Below, piece after piece: positions 9,061-13,268 of a stretch of DNA of 13,268 nt (position 1 is its first letter; the number at the start of each line of letters is the position of its first letter). The position numbers and the translations under genes are program-made. The notes beneath the pieces are model-generated. The model saw only the letters and a list, made by a program, of their open reading frames with translations. It was not told the DNA's origin and did no database searches. The stretch spans positions 46,379-59,646 of the forward strand of contig QKYT01000573.1 in the NCBI GenBank assembly GCA_003550305.1, in the 5' to 3' direction. Source of the stretch: Glomus cerebriforme (taxonomy: Eukaryota > Glomeromycota > Glomeromycetes > Glomerales > Glomeraceae).

Positions 9061-9471
9061 AGTAAATTATATATCAACCTATACTAAGGAATATCATGAT
9101 TCAAATTTATATTGATTTAGCGATTAAGAGATTCATAATGTTTTTGGCAGGTTTATTGATTTGTAGCCCATTTAGTAAGACTACACTCATTAAATTCGAA
9201 GTTCAATTACAAGCACACCAGATTTAGCCGAAGGCGCCTATGATGTGATCTTTTACCTGACATCATGATATGGTTAAATTAGACCTGAGTCAATATGACA
9301 GCTAAATTATTTTCAGATGTCTTCTCAAAAATCAAATCACGAGATGACCAGCTAATCAGATTTTGCTTATCTCACGTCTATCTATCTCAAAATTAGTAAT
9401 TCGTACGATCACAATGATGTCATAGATGCCATATAAATATTTGCCGTATTACATTATGTTACACCAAGAAC
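9061..9471 (+). promoter_or_regulatory. Putative upstream region of the 9472 gene
   Basis: Base composition becomes less A/T-rich here and CpG dinucleotides reappear. A TATA-like box, TATAAATA, lies at 9432-9439, about 33 bp before the first ATG. A CRE-like octamer occurs in both orientations: TGACATCA at 9258-9265 and TGATGTCA at 9415-9422. These could bind bZIP factors, but this is pattern only. No open frame of note lies within this stretch. Confidence 0.4.
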
Positions 9472-10937
9472 ATGTTTTATATCTGGCTAAATAATATAAA
9501 TACTAAGGAAGAAGTAAGTCACTGCCTTACTGGAATGAGTCTTTGTCTTTTTTTTTTTAACCTGAAAAACATTATTGTAGTTATGGAAGTACTTAAAGAA
9601 ACTTTCGAGTACAAGCGAAATTTTAAAAATTCTATACGAGAAGTTCCTAGTACCTTACAGGTATGGTTTAAATACTGTAAAATCGTGAAAATAAGCACCC
9701 CTTTTTTGCAAGGGATTTGGATGAAAAGTTTGGGAAGATGCTTATTTTTGCGATATTTTTTTATATATATTCTTATGTTTTATTGCTGCATGAAATCGTG
9801 CAAAATAGGGGAAGGTGCTTATTTTCAAGAGGTGCTTATTTAAGCAAGTGTCGCATTAATATTTGTATGATATTCCAGAGATTACCAACAAAGTATTCTA
9901 TGTCAGAACGGAAAGCCAAAATATCTGATAATGAACATAGACGGAGTGGAGATTCCAGTTGTCACCATGTGCGATACTCTTGCCCTCTTCTACACGATCA
10001 ACATTGGCGAACCTCTGAAGTCCTTGATTTCTCTCGAACAGCAGACGGAATGGCTGTTTTTACATTTAGACCAGTTGACAAAGTGGATATTGATTTTAGT
10101 GCTAATACTCAAAGATGTCAACAACTAACCAATCAAGGACAAATTTCAGCTGTCAACAACAAGTGTGGCTTGGAAATCAGAGAATCAAAAGATCATAAAG
10201 ATCTCATTCAGAATGTCACTAATAGGATTCAGGAGTACCAGAAGATACTTAATAAAGATCTGACAGGAAGTCGACTTGAAGAACCACTGTCTATTTCGAG
10301 ACGAGAATTTGAAATTGAAAAAGAGTCAAACGTCCTGGCAATTCGGCAATTGTGCGAAAACGAACACATGGTTCCATTTAGCATCATGGAGAAACGATCT
10401 ACCAATCAGAACGCGTTCAATGAATGTAGCAACAAAAACAGTGAAATCTTCTTGCGAGAATTGCGACCTGATCATGAACAGCAAACCCAATCTCTTCTCA
10501 ATTTGTTGAAGAATATTTATCCATTTCACGAAGTGACAAACAATGATAAATTGTATGATTATGAGATCAAAATGTTTCCCGGAACTTATGGTATCACCGA
10601 TTTCTGCCTTGTGCTTGCAAGTCGTGAAGTCTTTTGGCTAGAAGTTCCTGGTGGTGTTATTTATTTTTGGTCTCGCATAGATGATAGCATGATACGCGGA
10701 GGAGTTAATATGGAAGAAGCTTTAACAAATTTTCTTTTTCATCAGGAAAATCTTTGTTATGTTGATGAGTGTACTCACAAATTGGTACCGTTGAATGAAT
10801 ATGATAGTGAAGCTGAGGAAAAATGGGCAAAATCACCTGAGTCTCATATTTACGCTGATGACATTAAGCATAAATATGGATCAAAAAGTGGAAAAAAGAA
10901 GAAACAAAAAAAGAGAAAAAATAAAAATAAACATTAA
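9472..10937 (+). CDS. Intron-containing gene of unknown function, Lys-rich C-terminus
   Basis: This is the best candidate for a real gene, with clearly protein-like codons and richer third-position G/C. Model A starts at the ATG at 9472: exon 9472-9513, intron 9514-9580, exon 9581-9660, intron 9661-9878, exon 9879 onward. It reads KYLKKLSSTSEILKILYEKF, KYLIMNIDGVEIPVVTM and FYTINIGEPLKSLIS. This frame must lose one base near 10005-10041 to reach the strong downstream frame: FTFRPVDKVDIDF, GTYGITDFCLVLASREVFW, then LEVPGGVIYFWSR, EALTNFLFHQENLCY and EKWAKSPESHIY. The end is a Lys/Arg-rich tail (YGSKSGKKKKQKKRK), possibly nuclear-targeting. Model B starts at the ATG at 9583, keeps only the 218-nt intron, and is uninterrupted (378 residues), but its first 80 residues look off-frame (CHHVRYSCPLLHDQHW). 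I recognise no domain. It may be lineage-specific, and the frame change may be a real mutation or an assembly error. Confidence 0.7.
9514..9580 (+). other. Intron 1 of the 9472 gene (model A)
   Basis: The donor is GTAAGT, with a pyrimidine tract of a dozen T, then ATTGTAG. It is 67 nt long, typical of fungal introns. Splicing joins TKEE to LWKYLKKLSS in phase 0. In model B it is untranslated leader. Confidence 0.55.
9661..9878 (+). other. Intron 2 of the 9472 gene
   Basis: The donor CAG|GTATGG and acceptor ATTCCAG bound 218 nt. Splicing keeps both competing frames open: LVPYR|DYQQ in one and STLQ|RLPTK in the other. The intervening sequence has two copies of a GGTGCTTATTT-like motif and is unlike the flanking codons. 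Confidence 0.6.
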
Positions 10938-11628
10938 CATGAAAATAATTCCTGCTTATAATTTTAACACTTATTTTCTACAATTAAATCAAATATATTC
11001 ATGTATCTTATCATTTATAGAGTAGGCGATATTGCATGATTTACTTTATTTGCTAATTTGTATAAAAGTATTGTAGTATTTGAAAAATAATAAAAACGTA
11101 TGCAAATTTAACTGCAAATTTATTAGAATTATAAATGCATATAGTAGTACATATTGTATAATATATTTTTTTTAGCAGATATGCCTTTGCATGCAATTAA
11201 AAAAGAATAAGTGAAATGTATGATGCTATCAAAGAGGGAGGGAGTATGCAGATTCTAGACCATTTAATACGAATCCCAGCATCAAGTTATTTCTTTGCTT
11301 TTTCATATTTATGTAGTATCTATAGCTAATTTTTTTCTATCACTATATCTAACTACGAGATTCTCACCCTACACTTTTTTCTGAAATAAATTTTTTTGCA
11401 CATATCTACAGAATTTTCATCTATCTATAACACTTTCACCCGCGCAGACTATATAAAAGATTATTTCCTGTAAGAAAACTTCTCTGAGATTAAGTAATTT
11501 CAAATCTACAAGCATAAATTTGGGTGATATAAAAAAATATTTCCGATTCACACTTACCATTACTATTAATTTTTGCAACATTCTATTCTGCCTAAAATTT
11601 ATTACTTAATGCATTACAATAAAGGTAA
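10938..11628. other. Intergenic stretch with a tRNA-like fold and a TATA box
   Basis: After the gene's stop codon there is no long coding pattern. TGATGCT (11221-11227) and AGCATCA (11278-11284) are perfect complements, with CGAATCCC just before the second, so a tRNA-like pseudogene is possible. A good TATA box, TATATAAAAG, lies at 11450-11459 and may serve the coding-like block at 11629. No ATG lies between it and 11609. Confidence 0.4.
11089..11094 (+). terminator. Possible polyadenylation signal
   Basis: AATAAA lies about 150 bp after the stop codon of the 9472 gene, in an A/T-rich stretch. This motif is common by chance in such DNA. Confidence 0.3.
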
Positions 11629-11820
11629 TTCAATTTTTTTATTGCTGGTACGATACTGCGCCAAATACCAAAATTTATTAGACACACTGTGCCAAATTTT
11701 ATTGAGGAGCATGATGTTAAAGCATGTGATGAGATTCATGTGAATAGTTTCACTACGTCTATTGTACGTGTGATGATTGTCAAAAATTTTCTTGGCAAAG
11801 ATCAAAATGCTGATACATAG
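11629..11820 (+). pseudogene. Short coding-like block, family unknown
   Basis: This frame is open for 63 codons between TAA (11626-11628) and TAG (11818-11820). It reads like real protein: IAGTILRQIPKFIRHTVPNF, EEHDVKACDEIHVNSFTTS, then VRVMIVKNFLGKDQNADT. It has no start codon of its own. A second frame starts at the ATG at 11609 (MHYNKGNS, then YCAKYQNLLDTLCQ) and runs 44 codons to 11743, overlapping it. The block may be a last exon, or a start followed by a frame change. The opposite strand is also open but looks like a shadow. I do not recognise a family. Confidence 0.4.
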
Positions 11821-12658
11821 TAAGAAGAGTAATATATTCTTTTTATTTTGGAATATCTATAGAGACAGAAAAATCAATTAACATCATGATGTCATATTTC
11901 AAGAAGCTAGTCGAGCAATAAATTAACATACCTTATTATTACTTTGCAAATTATACGAGTTCATTTGATCAAAGATATTAATGATGTAAATATTGATAAG
12001 TTTGATTAGTTTGAATATTTCGCTTGATTTTTTGTTTTACTTATACAAGGCAGATAAAAAGATTCACTAACTAGGCCTTACCTTTTTATATAATTTGCAG
12101 TGGGTCTAAGATCTTTGAGGGAAATTTTTGTTAATATGACAAATCTAATTAACTCACCAAAAATGGAATATTAATTAGTGATTACATAAAAAATTCCTAT
12201 GGCAATTAAGTCAATCTGTTATTCCCAATTTCCATTTTCATTTCATTCTAGCATCATGATCAGGGACACTCGCAAATTATTAATTCATGAAAAGCTGTGA
12301 GATAAATTATTTATTAGAACTTTTGGGAAAAAAAGTATAATACATAGTTTATTAATAGAACATTAAAAATAGATGCACTGCGATTAGCATTAGATCAATA
12401 TAAAGGAGTAGCCAATTTTTAAATAAATGGGATAATGCCCATATACACTATATAATGTTTTATACTAATGACTGCAGACTTTATTTTTTCGTGCAATAAC
12501 TCTCTATTCCAACTGGTCTATGCTATAATCGCGAACTTGAATTTAGTGCTTAAAGAGTTACAACTAAGATAATATTCTGTTCCGTTTCTATACTATTTAT
12601 TATATAATCCATAATTTCCATGTTTTCCATCACAAATAGGATATGATAAGCTTCTTAG
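11821..12658. other. Gene-poor stretch
   Basis: I see no full gene. ACATCATGATGT (11881-11892) is a perfect 12-bp palindrome containing the same TGATGTCA octamer as the region before the 9472 gene. A short plus-strand piece, TLKIDALRLALDQYKGVANF (about 12360-12419), is coding-like but ends at a stop and is too short to trust. A GT/AG pair can be drawn in several places without a frame to support it. Confidence 0.4.
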
Positions 12659-13040
12659 CTAAGCAAATGCAAAATTATAATTATCAATTTCTCTAAAACT
12701 ATTTTGGAATTTCAAATATGGGATGTGCTCTAAAACGGATTTGATAATCAATTCTGAATCAGGTTTAACTTCAAAAGTAATAGGCCCTTTTTCTTCATAT
12801 TGCTCAGAAAAAGATAAATCAGATATTTTGTTTTCTGGCTTCAAATTTATAAAAAGGTAATCTTCTGATAATTGCCATGGCTTAAGTTTCATTTCTCTTT
12901 TATATTTTTTTATATAAGTTGGAATGGATCTTATCCATTAAAATGATTGGTAACCCAGTTAATTTGGCATGCCAATCCAAATATTCGGGAGTTAATATTT
13001 TATTGAATTTGATTATGTTGTCTTTTTCTATGATTGCGAA
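12659..13040 (-). pseudogene. Minus-strand gene fragment with a one-base frameshift
   Basis: Two open blocks adjoin. The upstream one (13040 to about 12912) reads IKFNKILTPEYLDWHAKLTG then LPIILMDKIHSNLYKK. The downstream one (from about 12904; Met at 12892) reads REMKLKPWQLSEDYLFINLK, then KGPITFEVKPDSELIIKS and HIPYLKF, and stops just below 12659. The frame changes inside an A7 run (T7 on the plus strand, 12905-12911), so this is one protein broken by a one-base slip or a base-calling error. The N-terminus is missing; a TGA lies at 13041-13043. FEVKxDSEL also occurs in the transposon relic at 5591-5617. Function unknown. Confidence 0.55.
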
Positions 13041-13268
13041 TCAATTTAAATTAGGTATTAGTGAGGGATAAGGGGGGGTCCAACTGAATGTTACATAATA
13101 TAATTTCAAATTAAATAAGCTGTCCATTTAGGTTACACTGATCATTCACTTATCATTATATTAAAAATGATATCGAAGCCTAAAATTTTTTAAATTTTAA
13201 TGTTTTTAACAGCCGATGTCTGATAGTTAATTACTGTAAGTGAGAACTATACACTGCCAAAATTTGGT
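13041..13268. other. Right-edge spacer with G7 tract
   Basis: A G7 run followed by TCCAACTG (about 13072-13086) stands out in A/T-rich DNA. The last bases, CACTGCCAAAATTTGGT, preceded by TA, contain CCAAAATTTGG. Either could be an element end, but no partner lies in the window. Confidence 0.3.

Noticed and set aside
10005..10060. Antizyme-like programmed frameshift in the 9472 gene
   Set aside because: The needed change is -1, not the +1 of antizyme. There is no stop codon at the shift point and no X-XXY-YYZ slippery heptamer. The downstream protein does not look like antizyme.
10326..10529. Minus-strand open frame inside the 9472 gene
   Set aside because: It is a shadow of the strong plus-strand coding frame.
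11614..11805. Minus-strand open frame of 63 codons
   Set aside because: The plus strand over the same bases has the more protein-like translation. The minus frame has no recognisable motif.

Overview
The window is AT-rich eukaryotic nuclear DNA, about three-quarters A+T by eye. It has scattered single Ns, short GT-AG introns, one gene-like island, and otherwise decayed mobile elements and repeats. This fits a repeat-rich fungal genome. The protein remnants and intron style remind me most of arbuscular mycorrhizal fungi (Glomeromycotina, Rhizophagus type). That assignment rests on memory of protein families, not on a search.

Layout. 1-299 is featureless. 300-919 is the decayed C-terminal part of a hAT transposase with one recognisable intron. 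1189-2933 is a 111-bp tandem array of ten unit starts, split by a 607-bp inverted-repeat element (1684-2290). Removing that element and one TTAA copy restores the 111-bp spacing exactly. 3048-3226 is a TTTGA-type simple repeat. 3178-3468 is an open coding-like stretch on the minus strand. 3839-7401 is a long, frameshifted transposon-like coding relic on the plus strand with an intron. 7964-9046 is a second coding relic on the minus strand, split by a 234-bp hAT-like MITE with a perfect 8-bp target duplication. Removing the MITE rejoins the reading frame.

9472-10937 is the best candidate for a real host gene. It has a TATA-like upstream region, one or two introns, richer third-codon-position G+C, and a lysine-rich C-terminus. 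Its first part is open in two frames: the frame that looks most protein-like upstream is not the frame that looks most protein-like downstream. 11629-11820 holds a short coding-like block of unknown type. 12659-13040 holds a minus-strand gene fragment with one frameshift in an A/T run.

No function could be assigned to the host-like genes. The window reads as layered transposon invasion around one small genic island. Two insertions can be dated relative to their hosts, and the tandem array shows CG/TG/CA variation expected of methylated CpG decay.
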